Origin: Rhizobium cauense
GTDB lineage: Bacteria; Pseudomonadota; Alphaproteobacteria; Rhizobiales; Rhizobiaceae
DNA length: 64,000 nt
NCBI RefSeq assembly: GCF_019511525.1
Contig: NZ_JAEUAT010000005.1
Location: 416,061 to 480,060 of the forward strand
Direction: 5' to 3'
Position 1 is the stretch's first letter, and each line of letters starts with the position of its first letter. Positions 9,373 through 17,537 of this stretch are shown one piece after another. The notes under the pieces were generated by a model. It did no database searches and was not told the origin of the DNA. It saw nothing but the letters and a program-made list of their open reading frames with translations. The position numbers were made by a program, and so were the translations under genes.

Positions 9373-9518
9373 AAGCAAAGCTGGCGCGCCAGTCTTTATG
9401 CGAAGCTTACATTGGTACCCGCTCAATCCAATCGAAAAGATATGCCAGGACCGGTAGCCTTGCCGGTGCGGTCGATCATCTGGCCGTTTGGAAGAGTTCT
9501 TGCTGGAAGGATCAGGCA

Positions 9519-9713
9519 ATGTACGGTCGCTGGTGGGCATATCATGTTGCTGCGCAGTCGCGGCAGGCGTCTCAATCTCCATCGTCCTGGAATGCCGAGC
9601 AACACAAGGTCGCGTTCGATCGCGCAGACGATCTCTGGATCTTCCTTAGGCTCGCGCTTGTTCTTGCAGCCTTCCTTGCCGGATTGGCTGGCATCCTATG
9701 GCTCGCGAACTGA
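9519..9713 (+). CDS. Small membrane protein, 64 aa
   Basis: A short ATG-initiated gene with a good ribosome site (GGAAGG, 8 nt before the ATG at 9519). The N-terminal 40 residues are polar and Trp/Gln-rich. The C-terminus is one hydrophobic helix (LALVLAAFLAGLAGILWLAN), so it is predicted to be tail-anchored. The open frame extends upstream to 9318, but that part overlaps the end of the LysR gene and has no coding character. The function is unknown. It resembles the next small gene in layout: polar head, single C-terminal helix. Confidence 0.5.
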   Translation: MYGRWWAYHVAAQSRQASQSPSSWNAEQHKVAFDRADDLWIFLRLALVLAAFLAGLAGILWLAN

Positions 9714-9837
9714 TCGCAGCGCTTTAGGGGATGCCGGTTTTAATGCGATTTCTATTTTCGCCGGTACGCAGTCCAATCGATTTCATACGCGGGAACATCC
9801 AGATTCTCTCCAACAACAGTGTTTACTGGAGACTTGA

Positions 9838-10002
9838 ATGTTCGGCCGGCATGGAATCGATTATCTGACAAAGGAACGGGATATTATCGCCGGCCGCTAT
9901 CGAAGGCCGCAGAGAGGTCCGAAGTTCAGCCAGGTTCTGATGGCCACGGGTCTGGTTCTCGTGGCGCTCTTTGGATTGATCGCAGCACGACTGGTGGCTT
10001 GA
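9838..10002 (+). CDS. Small membrane protein, 54 aa
   Basis: This 54-codon gene is easily missed because of its size. The ATG at 9838 is preceded by CTGGAGACTTGA. The head is basic (ITKERDII-type sequence, then RYRRPQRGPKFSQ) and is followed by one transmembrane helix (VLMATGLVLVALFGLIAARL). Its stop lies 21 bp from the stop of the convergent K+ channel gene. A decayed copy of its last 13 codons, followed by a copy of the channel gene's end, is found at 11853-11970, which shows the arrangement was once duplicated. The function is unknown. Confidence 0.55.
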   Translation: MFGRHGIDYLTKERDIIAGRYRRPQRGPKFSQVLMATGLVLVALFGLIAARLVA

Positions 10003-10023
10003 TCGGCAAATAGGCGATGCCGG

Positions 10024-10371
10024 TCATTCGGGTCGGCTTTCACGATCCGCCGCGTCCAGCGCCTTGACGCTGACGGCCGCGACCAGGCCTGTCAGCACGA
10101 TGCCGGAAAGGCCGATGACCAATGCCAGTGCTCGCGCCAGGAGGTGCTTCGGCGTCAGGTCACCGTAGCCGATCGTAAGTCCCGTGACGAAGGTGAAATA
10201 CAGGGTTTCACCGACGCGCCAGTCTTCGATCCGGCCGATGACCACGCCGGAGCAAATCATGACGACGAGAATCCCTGAGATAACCGGCCACAATATGCGG
10301 GCCTGCTGGAACAACGCGGCGAAAAACAGTCGTCTCATTCGCTTCGATTGAGCCCTGGAGCTTCTCGCCAT
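10024..10371 (-). CDS. Two-TM potassium channel (Ion_trans_2), 115 aa
   Basis: This is a minimal K+ channel subunit with TM1 at about residues 27-46, a pore loop with the selectivity filter TIGYGD (66-71), and TM2 at about 79-103. It is KcsA-like in layout and would function as a tetramer in the inner membrane. The N-terminus is short and basic and the C-terminal tail is only about 13 residues. No RCK or other regulatory domain is attached. It lies directly downstream of the Ca2+/H+ exchanger on the same strand (57 bp gap), so co-expression of the two transporters is plausible. Confidence 0.85.
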   Translation of the reverse strand: MARSSRAQSKRMRRLFFAALFQQARILWPVISGILVVMICSGVVIGRIEDWRVGETLYFTFVTGLTIGYGDLTPKHLLARALALVIGLSGIVLTGLVAAVSVKALDAADRESRPE

Positions 10372-10428
10372 GCCATGTGCCCTTTTGGTTTAAGCAACGT
10401 GTCGGCTGAACTGTTCAGCACAGCTCAA

Positions 10429-11571
10429 TCAAGACGGATTTGCCGGCGGCAAGACAAACAATGTGAATGCAAAAATGCCGTAAAGTGCGAGGGCCATAAC
10501 CCCGACGTACCATGCTCCACGTCCACCGTTGGACAAAAGGGTGGCCGCCATCGTGGCAACGATCATCATTGTGACAGCACCCCGCCAGAACTGAAGGGTC
10601 ATCGGTTCTGGGCCGATGAAATAGCTGACGAGCACCAGCACCGGCGCGACAAAGAGGGCAATCTGGGCGGCACTCCCCAAGGCGATCCCGACACTGAGAT
10701 CGAGACGATTTGCCCGGGCAGCCGAAAAGGCGGTCGTCATTTCCGCGGCTCCGCCGACCAAGGCAACAACGATGAACCCCACAAAGGCAGGTGTCATTCC
10801 AAGATGCTCGGCAGCGACTTGCACCGAACTGACGAATATCTCGCTCACCAACGCAACCAACAGCGTAACGAGGACCAACAGGATGATACTCAGCCCAAGT
10901 GGCCATGGCGTTTCACCCTCTTCGGCGTGGCCAACACTGGCGAAAAGCTCCCGGTGTGTTCTCAACGAAAACAACATGCCCAACGCGTAAACGGCGATAA
11001 GGAGCACTGCCAGGCCCAGGCTGAGATCTTGAGAGACATCCAGGGCGGGGGGATGGTCAACTTCGCTGATCAGCGAAGGAACCAGAATGGCGATGGTCGC
11101 GAGGAACAGAAGACAGGCCTGAAAGCGTGCGTTGACCCTGTTGAATTCCTGGGTGTGATGTTTGAGGCCCCCAAGGAGGAAGGCGCCTCCCAGCATGAAC
11201 AAGGTGTTGGTCACGATCGCGCCCGCCAGCGATGCCTTGACCAGCATGTATTGCCCGGCCCGCAGAGCCGCAAGCGAGATCACAAGTTCGGTGAGGTTCC
11301 CGAGGGTGGCGTTCAGCAATCCACCGACAGCGTCGCCGGTCTTGGCCGCAACGGCCTCCGTTGCCCGGCTCAAGAGGGCGGCGAGCGGCACGATCGCCAC
11401 GACCGAAAGCAGGAACAGCAGCGTGTGAGCATCCGGCAACGTCCGTTCAAGCAGAATGACGAGGGGCACGAAAACGATGAGAGCGAGGATAGGTGATCGA
11501 CGAATTTCGTCCGCAACGGCTCTTCCCACGGAAAGCGAAGATGCGACCGGTTTTTCCTCGGATTTGCCCAT
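10429..11571 (-). CDS. Ca2+/H+ antiporter of the CaCA superfamily (Cax/ChaA type)
   Basis: This is an inner-membrane cation/proton exchanger of 380 aa with about 11 hydrophobic helices. The two CaCA repeats are visible: GNLTELVISLAALRAGQ in the first half, and GGAAEMTTAFSAARANR followed by SVGIALGSAAQIALFVAP in the second. In the second repeat the usual Asn of the GNAAE motif is Gly (GGAAE), which may alter ion choice. The ATG at 11571 is preceded by AGGAGAAAGGGC; the frame is open to 11637 but has no ribosome site there. It is the first gene of a likely two-gene unit with the K+ channel. Confidence 0.9.
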   Translation of the reverse strand: MGKSEEKPVASSLSVGRAVADEIRRSPILALIVFVPLVILLERTLPDAHTLLFLLSVVAIVPLAALLSRATEAVAAKTGDAVGGLLNATLGNLTELVISLAALRAGQYMLVKASLAGAIVTNTLFMLGGAFLLGGLKHHTQEFNRVNARFQACLLFLATIAILVPSLISEVDHPPALDVSQDLSLGLAVLLIAVYALGMLFSLRTHRELFASVGHAEEGETPWPLGLSIILLVLVTLLVALVSEIFVSSVQVAAEHLGMTPAFVGFIVVALVGGAAEMTTAFSAARANRLDLSVGIALGSAAQIALFVAPVLVLVSYFIGPEPMTLQFWRGAVTMMIVATMAATLLSNGGRGAWYVGVMALALYGIFAFTLFVLPPANPS

Positions 11572-11852
11572 GCCCTTTCTCCTCAAATGGGTATTGCTTG
11601 GCCTCTCGAAAGTGACGAGCGCAAAGTGGGTCACCACACTGGCAGTTCGTCGCCGTGTCCCCCGGACAGGATCTATTGAAGCCGAGCGATTTCAACAGAT
11701 GGAACGGGATCATTCTCAAGCCTATCAGGAGACTCGTCTCCGTCGACGTAAGATACAGTAACCTACTTGGTCGATACGGTGGATCGGGCAACGGCGTTCT
11801 CAAAGGGGACGGATAGAGCCGTCCCGCGACGCAAAAGCGCGACTGGCAACGC

Positions 11853-11894
11853 GTGGCGCTTTTCGGATTGATCGCAGTGCGTCTGGTGGTGTGA
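11853..11894 (+). pseudogene. Remnant of the 54-aa membrane protein gene (3' end)
   Basis: Fourteen codons ending in TGA read VALFGLIAVRLVV, against VALFGLIAARLVA at the end of the intact gene at 9838-10002. Upstream, the frame soon meets a stop and the similarity fades, so only the 3' end survives. It is in the same orientation as the intact copy and sits beside the channel remnant exactly as in the intact pair. Confidence 0.7.
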
Positions 11895-11907
11895 AGCCAA
11901 ATGCCCG

Positions 11908-11970
11908 TCATTCGGGTCGGCATTCGCTATCTGCCATATCCAGTGCCTTGACGCTCGCGGCCGCAATGCG
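11908..11970 (-). pseudogene. Remnant of the K+ channel gene (3' end)
   Basis: On the minus strand the last 20 codons read AAASVKALDMADSECRPE before the stop, against AAVSVKALDAADRESRPE in the intact channel at 10024-10371. Nothing of the pore or TM1 remains upstream. Across the joined remnant (11853-11970) the DNA is roughly 80% identical by eye to 9961-10086, with a gap of a few bases between the two stops. Confidence 0.7.
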
Positions 11971-12313
11971 CCGCCAACAGGAGACATTCGCGCCAACTTG
12001 AATGAATGACCGCCTTGGGGCCGATTTTGCCTTGGGTCATCCAGAAAATGGTGCCGCCGAATTCCCTCTATGACGATGACCATCGGAGTAGTGGTGGCGG
12101 CTCATCGTGGCTGTCGAGCCTCAGTAAATCCGGCACCGCGCCCAGATCCCCTCCCTCTGGTCGCAGTGCCGTGCATAGACGCCGAAATACTTCGTCGTTG
12201 CGGGAGTTCAGTACCTTTTCGACCGGCTGTAGTCTTGCCGCGCGACGACAACCGCTTGCGTTAAGCTGCCAGGGGTTCATAGTGCAAGCTTGCGTTCCTA
12301 CAGGCAGGGAACG

Positions 12314-13393
12314 ATGATGGAACAGGTCGAGACAATCATCCGCAGGCTGACCTCTTTTCCAATGGCGAGCGGTCTGGCTTCACGGCTGGCGGCAAGACAT
12401 CTCGAGCGAAAGGGGATAGATCCGACCCCTCTTCTCTTGAAGGCGGATATCTCGCCCCGCTCACTCGCCGAATACGGGCGTATCAGCGTCAAGGCACAGG
12501 TCCATTTCCTTGATTTGGCCTCGCGCGCAGCGGGGGACGAATGGATGGGGCTAACGCTCGCAAACGAGTGCGAGCTGCGTGAAATGGGTATGCTTTACTA
12601 CGCGGCTGCCTCGTCGACCCATCTCGGCGACGCGCTCAAACGCCTTTCAAGATATGTTCGCCTTGGCAACGAGGCTCTCGTTGTGCGATTGCAGGAAAGG
12701 TCCTCCATCTCCGTTGAACTCTCCTATTCCGGTGTGCAGCGCCACCAGGACCGCCATCAGATGGAGCTCCTTGCTTTTGCCGTCCTGCGCTTGTGCCGCA
12801 AGCTCGTTGGTCGAAATCTCACACCAATTAAGATGAAATTCACTCATCACAGATCCGGTGATCTAAGCCAAATTCGCCGCCTGTTTGGCTGCGAAGTCGA
12901 GTTCGACGCGAACGCTGATGAGATTTTGTTCGACGTCAATGTGATGGCACTGCCCCTAGTGGCAGGTGACCCGTTCCTCAACGAGTTGATCGTGAAGATG
13001 TGCGACGAGGCGGTCGCGGTTCGCTCAAAGAATGTCAGCCCGTTTCGGACTGTTGTCGAAAACATCATCGGGCCGCTCCTGCCGCATGCTGAAGCAACGG
13101 CAAAGACGGTCGCGGAACAGCTTGGCCTCAGCGAGCGAACATTCGCTCGGCGGTTGGCAGCCGAGGGCCTGAGCTTTAGCGAAGTCTTGGACCAACTGCG
13201 GCGTGACCTTGCAATCCGCTACCTCGAGGAAGATCTTCAAGCTTCGCAGATCGCGTGGCGGCTCGGCTTTCAACAACCCAGCTCTTTCAGCCATGCTTGC
13301 CGTCGGTGGACGGGGAAAAGCCCGTTGGAATTCCGACGCACTCGTGTATCTGCGATGAGCGCTGTGGTCGACGGAAGCACGTTCAGCATTTAG
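12314..13393 (+). CDS. AraC-family transcriptional regulator (OruR/ArgR-like)
   Basis: The protein is 359 aa. Residues about 15-200 resemble the Arabinose_bd-type N-terminal domain found in OruR and similar regulators (ISVKAQVHFLDLASRAAGDE; LTLANECELREMGMLYYAA). The C-terminus is an AraC DNA-binding domain with two helix-turn-helix units (TVAEQLGLSERTFARRL; QIAWRLGFQQPSSFSHACRR). Two consecutive ATGs at 12314 and 12317 follow GGCAGGGA; the second has the better spacing. It stands alone, and no obvious target gene is adjacent. The inducer is unknown. Confidence 0.88.
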   Translation: MMEQVETIIRRLTSFPMASGLASRLAARHLERKGIDPTPLLLKADISPRSLAEYGRISVKAQVHFLDLASRAAGDEWMGLTLANECELREMGMLYYAAASSTHLGDALKRLSRYVRLGNEALVVRLQERSSISVELSYSGVQRHQDRHQMELLAFAVLRLCRKLVGRNLTPIKMKFTHHRSGDLSQIRRLFGCEVEFDANADEILFDVNVMALPLVAGDPFLNELIVKMCDEAVAVRSKNVSPFRTVVENIIGPLLPHAEATAKTVAEQLGLSERTFARRLAAEGLSFSEVLDQLRRDLAIRYLEEDLQASQIAWRLGFQQPSSFSHACRRWTGKSPLEFRRTRVSAMSAVVDGSTFSI

Positions 13394-13506
13394 CGCGATC
13401 GTGATTGGCTCTCACCGACAACAGATTGGCACCGAGGAGCAAGAATGCCCTCGCGGCAGTCCCTACATCTTCAAGGCAATTGCGATGAAAAATCGAGGGT
13501 ACAGCT

Positions 13507-14055
13507 TTGGGAATGGGCCTGTTTCGGATGCTAGTGCGGCTGTTTGCCGGAAGAGGCCGCCCCCAATCGCACCGTACGGCGACGGAACCGCTCCAACCGC
13601 TATTCCTTCGGACGCACGTGGAGCGGCGCGCCATTGGGATCAACCTGCCTCAACCGCTCCCGATGGAAACCATCCTGCGGGGCCGATGCTGGGTCATCGA
13701 TGGCGACACTATCGTGATTAACAACATTCGCTTGCGGCTTGCCGGCATAGATGCACCCGAACTGGATCACCCTTGGGGCCAGCGGTCGAAATGGGCCTTG
13801 GTTCAATTGTGCAAGGGCCAGACCGTGACGGCTCGGATCAAGCCCGAACTTTCATACGACCGCATGGTGGCAGAATGTTTCCTGCCCGACGGGCGTGATT
13901 TGGCTGCCGAGCTAGTCCGCAGTGGCTTAGCTCTGGACTGGCCCAAATTCTCTGGTGGCAAGTATCGGCACTTGGAGCCGGAAGATGCCCGACGCAAGCT
14001 ATGGCGCGCTCAGGCTCGTCAACGCGGCAGGCTTCGAACGCAGGACGATCGTTAG
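13507..14055 (+). CDS. Thermonuclease-family (SNase-like) protein, 182 aa
   Basis: A staphylococcal-nuclease-fold domain occupies about residues 55-165. Its motifs are VIDGDTIVINN (Ca2+-binding Asp), RLRLAGIDAPELD (catalytic Arg and Glu), and SYDRMVAECFLPDGRDL (second catalytic Arg), followed by LVRSGLALDW. All catalytic positions appear intact. The first 50 residues are basic and contain no signal peptide, unlike many secreted relatives. The TTG at 13507 lies 7 nt after GAGGG; an ATG at 13513 is the alternative. It has no operon partners. It could act on DNA or RNA in the cytoplasm, but I see no direct evidence of substrate. Confidence 0.82.
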   Translation: MGMGLFRMLVRLFAGRGRPQSHRTATEPLQPLFLRTHVERRAIGINLPQPLPMETILRGRCWVIDGDTIVINNIRLRLAGIDAPELDHPWGQRSKWALVQLCKGQTVTARIKPELSYDRMVAECFLPDGRDLAAELVRSGLALDWPKFSGGKYRHLEPEDARRKLWRAQARQRGRLRTQDDR

Positions 14056-14169
14056 CAAGCGACCATTCTCAGGCCGAGCGCTACCCGATGTGTGCCATGA
14101 TGGACGCTCGAAAGGTTCGGCAGGGACCTGATCACCAACATCCCTTCGATGCTTGATGGCCGCTTTTGG

Positions 14170-14196
14170 GGTCATTGGAATAGTTGGCCAATGACC
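14170..14196. repeat. Inverted repeat, 9-bp arms
   Basis: GGTCATTGG and CCAATGACC pair perfectly around a 9-base spacer. No T-run follows on either strand, so it is not a typical terminator. Its role is unknown. Confidence 0.5.
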
Positions 14197-14583
14197 GAAA
14201 TGGCGGCGAAAAGCGCTCATCGGGCTTGGATCGTCAAATGGCAAAGCCGCTGTCGAGTTTGCCGCCGCGCAGAAAAATTCTCGTCGACGATTTTCCCCTC
14301 TCCCCAGCCCCATGCCTACAATCCTTTCGCTTCCGTCGCCGGAGTGTTTCGCGAGACGTTCGCGGGCAGGCGGGAGCCGGCGCCCTGTCTGAAGCTGTAA
14401 CGTGCAGTAACGGCAGGGAGGCGAAAGCCGGGCATCGGGGTCAAAGCCGCTGCCGTCACAAGTCTCCCCCGGATGTTCCAGCATCCGGTTTGGTTCAGCC
14501 ATGCAAGTCGGGGCAATTAAGCCCTGACGCAGCGAGACGAGGCGATCGCCTGAAGGACCGGAAGTCCTCAAGAACGCCGAAGG

Positions 14584-14638
14584 CCACGCAAATGCGGAGC
14601 CACCATAAACTAACCAGCGAGGTTCCGCATTTGCGTGG
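14584..14638. repeat. Inverted repeat, 15-bp perfect arms
   Basis: CCACGCAAATGCGGA (14584-14598) and TCCGCATTTGCGTGG (14624-14638) are perfect reverse complements separated by 25 bases. Pairing extends a few bases either side with single mismatches. There is no T-run. It could be a stem-loop of a small RNA, the end of an element, or a short dispersed palindrome. Confidence 0.6.
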
Positions 14639-14958
14639 GCTCTCCGAACCGCTCTTTGACACCGCGCGCTGATGCGTGCGGACGGGAAGCCGTGGCCGGT
14701 CGCCGGCGTCGGCAGCCTGAGCATGTCCTCGAAGGAGATTGCGCAACAAGCAATGCTGGGCAGGGCCTATTGCCGACCTCCTTGCGCGCCTTAGATTGCA
14801 AATGGGGTCTGGTCGCGCGCTTGGCGATAAGTTTGAGTTCTGCCGCCCCAAGGAGACAAGGTCTTCGGAGCTTTTGAAGTTTTGGTTCGCCGGGTCGACT
14901 TAGGCCGGCCCCATTGAACGCAGGTCAGATAACCGGTGCAACAGCATAGGAGGCGCAG

Positions 14959-15489
14959 ATGGCAATTTCGCGCAAGCAGGCAGAGCGTTTGCTAACGGCG
15001 GACGAATGGCAGCTCGTTCAAAAGACCCACCATCCGACGATGCAGGATATATCGGATGCCGATCTCTCGGATCTCGCCAAGCGAATACGTGAAAGGCGCG
15101 ATCGCGCCCAAGGGGAAGCCAACAGACAGCGCAGGGAAATGAGAGGAAAGGCGCAGCCCAAGGGGGCGACGCCTGCTCGCAAGGATACCGGCACCAGAGC
15201 CAAGCTCGAAGTTCTGGCCATGGGCGTGCGGAGTGTGAATGCCGAGCAAGCTCGTCGGCGTCGGATGCTCGCCAAGGTTCAGATGGTCGAGAATATGCGG
15301 GCCGCGTTGGCGCGAAGGAAAGAAGCGCAAAGCGAAAAGGACGAGGCATTCAACACGCGTCAGGCCCATGCCGGCATGCACTCGATCGAAAGCGAAAAGC
15401 GCAAAAGTCTCATCCGGCCCATGGAGCGAGGTCGCTTGCGAAAGGCCAGCGCTGTTTCGCAGGCGAAGCGCGATGCTCGCGGCGCATAG
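14959..15489 (+). CDS. Hypothetical basic helical protein, 176 aa
   Basis: A strong ribosome site (AGGAGGC, 5 nt before the ATG) supports this gene. The product is very rich in Arg, Lys, Ala and Glu and predicted almost fully helical. The N-terminal segment (ISRKQAERLLTADEWQLVQKTH) looks ordered, and the rest is a long charged region. There is no signal peptide or membrane segment. I do not recognise the family with confidence; the composition suggests nucleic-acid binding, which is inference. It stands at the edge of the gene-poor patch and converges on hbdA. Confidence 0.7.
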   Translation: MAISRKQAERLLTADEWQLVQKTHHPTMQDISDADLSDLAKRIRERRDRAQGEANRQRREMRGKAQPKGATPARKDTGTRAKLEVLAMGVRSVNAEQARRRRMLAKVQMVENMRAALARRKEAQSEKDEAFNTRQAHAGMHSIESEKRKSLIRPMERGRLRKASAVSQAKRDARGA

Positions 15490-15509
15490 GCTCTGATTGA
15501 CAGGCAGCA

Positions 15510-15535
15510 GCGGAGACCGCTTCTTGCGGCTCCGC
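15510..15535. terminator. Hairpin between convergent genes
   Basis: GCGGAG(A)CCGC and GCGGCTCCGC pair around a TTCTT loop with one bulged base. It lies between the stops of the hypothetical gene (15489) and hbdA (15544). It may terminate both directions, though the U-run is poor. Confidence 0.45.
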
Positions 15536-15543
15536 GAGAAGTC

Positions 15544-16425
15544 TTAGCGGGTCGGGACCGGGGTTTCGCCGCGATAGTCGTAGAAGCCGCGGCCGGATTT
15601 GCGGCCGAGCCAGCCTGCCTCGACATATTTCACCAGCAGCGGGCAGGGCCGATACTTGGAGTCGGCCAAGCCGTCATGCAGCACCTGCATGATCGACAGG
15701 CAGGTATCGAGGCCGATGAAATCGGCGAGCTGCAGCGGTCCCATCGGATGGTTGGCGCCGAGCTTCATAGCCGTGTCGATCGCATCGACGGTGCCGACGC
15801 CTTCATAGAGCGTGTAGATCGCTTCGTTGATCATCGGCAGCAGGATGCGGTTGACGATGAAGGCCGGGAAATCCTCGGCGACCGTCACGGTCTTTTCCAG
15901 CGAGGCGACGAATCCCTTGGCTGTTGCGAAGGTCACTTCGTCGGTCGCGATGCCGCGCACCAGTTCGACCAGCTTCATGACAGGCACCGGATTCATGAAG
16001 TGGATGCCCATGAAATGCTCGGGGCGGTCGGTGGCGGAGGCGAGCCGCGTAATCGAGAGCGAGGACGTGTTGGTGGCAAGGATCGCTTCCGGCTTCAGGA
16101 CCGGACAGACCTGGGCGTAGATCTTGCGCTTGACGCTCTCGTCTTCGGTTGCTGCTTCGATGACGAGATCTGAAGCTGCAAGATCGTTGATGTCGGAGGA
16201 GCCGGAAATCAGGGAAAGCGTGGCGGAGCGCTCCTCGTCGGTCATCTTGCCGCTCGTCACATGGCGAGCGAGGTTGCCGTTGATCGTGGCGAGACCGTGC
16301 TGGACGCGTTCGTCGGAGAGGTCGTAGAGCTGGACCTTATAGCCCGCTGCCGCCGAAACCTGTGCGATGCCGCAACCCATCTGGCCTGCGCCGATAATAC
16401 CAATCGTCTTCAACACCGCGTTCAT
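15544..16425 (-). CDS. hbdA: 3-hydroxybutyryl-CoA dehydrogenase
   Basis: This NAD-dependent enzyme interconverts 3-hydroxybutyryl-CoA and acetoacetyl-CoA, serving fatty acid oxidation and PHB-linked metabolism. It is 293 aa from the ATG at 16425. The Rossmann loop GAGQMGCGIAQ opens the protein, TNTSSLSITRLA follows, and the catalytic His lies in HFMNPVPVMKLVE. The C-terminal helical domain contains GPLQLADFIGLDTCL. It follows etfA by about 150 bp, with a hairpin terminator in between, so it may be expressed partly from its own promoter. Confidence 0.95.
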   Translation of the reverse strand: MNAVLKTIGIIGAGQMGCGIAQVSAAAGYKVQLYDLSDERVQHGLATINGNLARHVTSGKMTDEERSATLSLISGSSDINDLAASDLVIEAATEDESVKRKIYAQVCPVLKPEAILATNTSSLSITRLASATDRPEHFMGIHFMNPVPVMKLVELVRGIATDEVTFATAKGFVASLEKTVTVAEDFPAFIVNRILLPMINEAIYTLYEGVGTVDAIDTAMKLGANHPMGPLQLADFIGLDTCLSIMQVLHDGLADSKYRPCPLLVKYVEAGWLGRKSGRGFYDYRGETPVPTR

Positions 16426-16479
16426 CTCCAAACCCCCGCTCGGCATGCGCCGCCGCGCTGCCGCATTTTTCTAACAAAA

Positions 16480-16505
16480 CTGCCGGGCAAATGATCGCCC
16501 GGCAG
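16480..16505 (-). terminator. Intrinsic terminator downstream of etfA
   Basis: CTGCCGGGC and GCCCGGCAG form a 9-bp GC-rich stem with an 8-base loop. Read on the minus strand it is followed by TTTTGTTAG. It lies after the etfA stop (16574) and before the hbdA start, so it should limit read-through from etfBA. Confidence 0.7.
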
Positions 16506-16573
16506 AAGTAGTAGCCCTTAAAAAGATAATTTTCCAGTCATTCGCAAGTGCGAAATAAGGGCATCTGCACGCA

Positions 16574-17512
16574 TCAGAGCGCCTTCTGCAATTCCGGCAG
16601 CGCTTCGAAGAGGTCCGCCACGAGGCCGTAGTCGGCGACCTGGAAGATCGGCGCCTCTTCGTCCTTGTTGATGGCGACGATGACCTTCGAATCCTTCATG
16701 CCGGCGAGGTGCTGGATGGCGCCCGAAATGCCGCAGGCGATGTAGAGATCAGGGGCGACGACCTTGCCGGTCTGGCCGACCTGCCAGTCGTTCGGGGCAT
16801 AGCCGGCATCGACGGCGGCACGCGAGGCGCCGACGGCGGCACCGAGCTTGTCGGCGACCGGCAGGATGACTTCCTGGAACTTCTCCGCCGAGCCGAGCGC
16901 GCGGCCGCCTGATATGATGACCTTGGCGGAGGTCAGTTCCGGACGGTCGGAGGCCGAGAGCGCGTCCTTGATGAAGGTCGACAGTTGCGATGAAGAAGGG
17001 GCTGCCGTCGAGATCTCCTCAACGGCAGCAGGTTGCCCCCCGAAGGGGGCCTGGGAGAACGATGCCGTACGCACGGTGATGACCTTCTTGGCGTCGGTCG
17101 CCTGTACCGTCTGGATGGCATTGCCGGCATAGATCGGGCGCTTGAAGGTGTCTGATGAGACGACCTCTGTTATTTCCGAGACCTGTGCGACATCGAGCAG
17201 GGCGGCGACGCGCGGCATGACGTTCTTGCCCGTCGAGGTGGCTGCGGCGATGATGGTGTCGTAGCTGCCTGAAAGCTGGACGATCAGGGCGGCCAGCGGC
17301 TCGGCCAGATTGTTGGCGAGGCTTGCGTCCTCCGCCACCAGCACCTTGGAAACGCCGGAGAGCTTGGCGGCCTGTTCGGCCGCCGCCTTGGCGCCGGCAC
17401 CGGCGACGAGGACGGTGACGTCGCCGCCGATCTTCGATGCCGCCGTCAGCGTCTTGGCGGTCTGGTCGGAAAGGTGGTTGTTGTCGTGGTCAGCCAGAAG
17501 AAGAATGGCCAT
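16574..17512 (-). CDS. etfA: Electron transfer flavoprotein, alpha subunit
   Basis: This FAD-binding subunit of ETF carries electrons from acyl-CoA dehydrogenases to ETF:ubiquinone oxidoreductase. The length, 312 aa, is standard. The C-terminal FAD domain shows [42 protein letters not shown] and GAIQHLAGM, all characteristic. It starts 25 bp after the etfB stop and forms the usual etfBA pair. Confidence 0.97.
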   Translation of the reverse strand: MAILLLADHDNNHLSDQTAKTLTAASKIGGDVTVLVAGAGAKAAAEQAAKLSGVSKVLVAEDASLANNLAEPLAALIVQLSGSYDTIIAAATSTGKNVMPRVAALLDVAQVSEITEVVSSDTFKRPIYAGNAIQTVQATDAKKVITVRTASFSQAPFGGQPAAVEEISTAAPSSSQLSTFIKDALSASDRPELTSAKVIISGGRALGSAEKFQEVILPVADKLGAAVGASRAAVDAGYAPNDWQVGQTGKVVAPDLYIACGISGAIQHLAGMKDSKVIVAINKDEEAPIFQVADYGLVADLFEALPELQKAL

Positions 17513-17537
17513 GGTAATATCTCCCTTTCTCGAACCT

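Larger units (their letters stand above)
11572..12313. other. Gene-poor stretch upstream of the exchanger and AraC genes
   Basis: About 740 bp with no convincing gene. The left part must hold the exchanger promoter (minus strand) and the right part that of the AraC gene (plus strand). The only interpretable content is the decayed duplicate at 11853-11970. Short open frames here lack ribosome sites and family resemblance. Confidence 0.6.
14056..14958. other. 900-bp stretch without a supported gene
   Basis: Several open frames cross this stretch on both strands (up to 241 codons on the minus strand), but they lack ribosome sites, have Arg/Pro/Ser-rich random composition and show no domain. Two inverted repeats stand out: 9-bp arms at 14170-14178/14188-14196, and 15-bp arms at 14584-14598/14624-14638. 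The stretch may hold a decayed mobile or repeat element or a small RNA. The last bases carry the ribosome site of the next gene (AGGAGGC). Confidence 0.5.

Noticed and set aside
12070..12264. Short open frame before the AraC gene
   Set aside because: No ribosome site and no family resemblance; lies in the decayed gene-poor stretch.
13999..14724. 241-codon minus-strand open frame after the nuclease-like gene
   Set aside because: No ribosome site, overlaps the end of the plus-strand gene, random Arg/Pro/Ser composition and no domain.
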